From assembly GCA_018715105.1 (NCBI GenBank), contig DVMG01000003.1, forward strand, positions 1 through 21,373: DNA of 21,373 bases. The letters run 5' to 3'. Position numbers and translations under genes: made by a program. This DNA is from Candidatus Ventricola intestinavium. Lineage in GTDB: Bacteria; Bacillota; Clostridia; Christensenellales; Aristaeellaceae. This document shows, piece by piece, positions 21,193-21,373 of this stretch; the first letter of the stretch is position 1, and every line of letters begins with the position of its first letter. The notes beneath the pieces are model-generated. The model was not told the origin of the DNA. It worked only from the letters and a program-made list of their open reading frames with translations, and made no database searches.

Positions 21193-21221
21193 ATTATAAG
21201 GCGAAAGACGCGGCGTGTCAA
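21193..21221 (-). promoter_or_regulatory. Perfect consensus sigma-A promoter of the NAGPA operon
   Basis: On the minus strand TTGACA (21221-21216) and TATAAT (21198-21193) are both exact, with a 17-base spacer. The transcript would start near 21186 with a leader of about 50 bases. It also excludes in-frame starts further upstream for the first gene. To the right (21222-21373) I see no supported gene or clear divergent promoter. Confidence 0.92.
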
Positions 21222-21373
21222 ACAAATGCAGAAAATGTCACAATTCCTCCACGTTCCTCCTCTTTCTTTCCGAAAGGATGGCGGGCGGCGCGGTAAGGGA
21301 CGATGATCGGGAGCCGGAAAATGCAAAACCGCCCTGCGCATGATATGCTCCCCTTATAGAAGACTATGAAAAG

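Overview
The window is a GC-rich piece of chromosome that looks like a Gram-positive member of the Clostridia. Shine-Dalgarno sites of the AGGAGG type precede most genes, sigma-A promoters with 17-bp spacers are easy to find, the tRNA genes encode their CCA ends, hibernation factor is of the long type, and several envelope proteins carry peptidoglycan-binding repeats and TPTPTP-type linkers. That style resembles Christensenellales-like gut Firmicutes, but this placement is an impression, not a demonstration. I see no phage, transposase, CRISPR array or recognisable defence system.

Layout. 1-3460 (+): the 3' part of a very large surface protein with beta-sandwich repeats, four peptidoglycan-binding repeats and a C-terminal ComEC-like metallo-beta-lactamase domain. 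It ends against a hairpin terminator facing asnA (-), the ammonia-dependent asparagine synthetase. A divergent region separates asnA from an L-lactate/2-hydroxyacid dehydrogenase-like gene (+) with an altered substrate-specificity residue. After about 380 bp with short tandem repeats come a YjjG-like HAD phosphatase and, overlapping it by 8 bp, a lipoprotein with seven peptidoglycan-binding repeats and a propeller-like tail (+). Two leftward genes follow: a cysteine-rich YkgJ-like metal-binding protein and a secreted protein of unknown function.

12483-15305 (+) is a compact regulatory cassette: a PadR-type repressor gene whose own promoter is flanked by a perfect inverted repeat, a translationally coupled HAAS/DUF4097-type beta-repeat protein, and two short paralogous membrane proteins resembling DUF4342. 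The secreted-protein gene diverges from the same control region. Next come a Nudix hydrolase, hpf (ribosome hibernation), a small single-pass membrane protein, and a five-gene tRNA operon (Val, Asp, Phe, Gly, Cys) with a strong promoter and terminator. The right end is a leftward cluster of three exported proteins, two of them paralogous phosphodiester glycosidase (NAGPA/DUF2233) proteins, read from a perfect consensus sigma-A promoter.

Taken together the window is mainly cell-envelope and housekeeping biology. The least explained parts are the ComEC-like domain on a wall-binding surface protein, the PadR/DUF4097/DUF4342-like cassette, the divergent active-site motifs in the twin NAGPA proteins, and the non-canonical dehydrogenase. 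Functions are inferred from sequence patterns recognised by eye; no database search was run.
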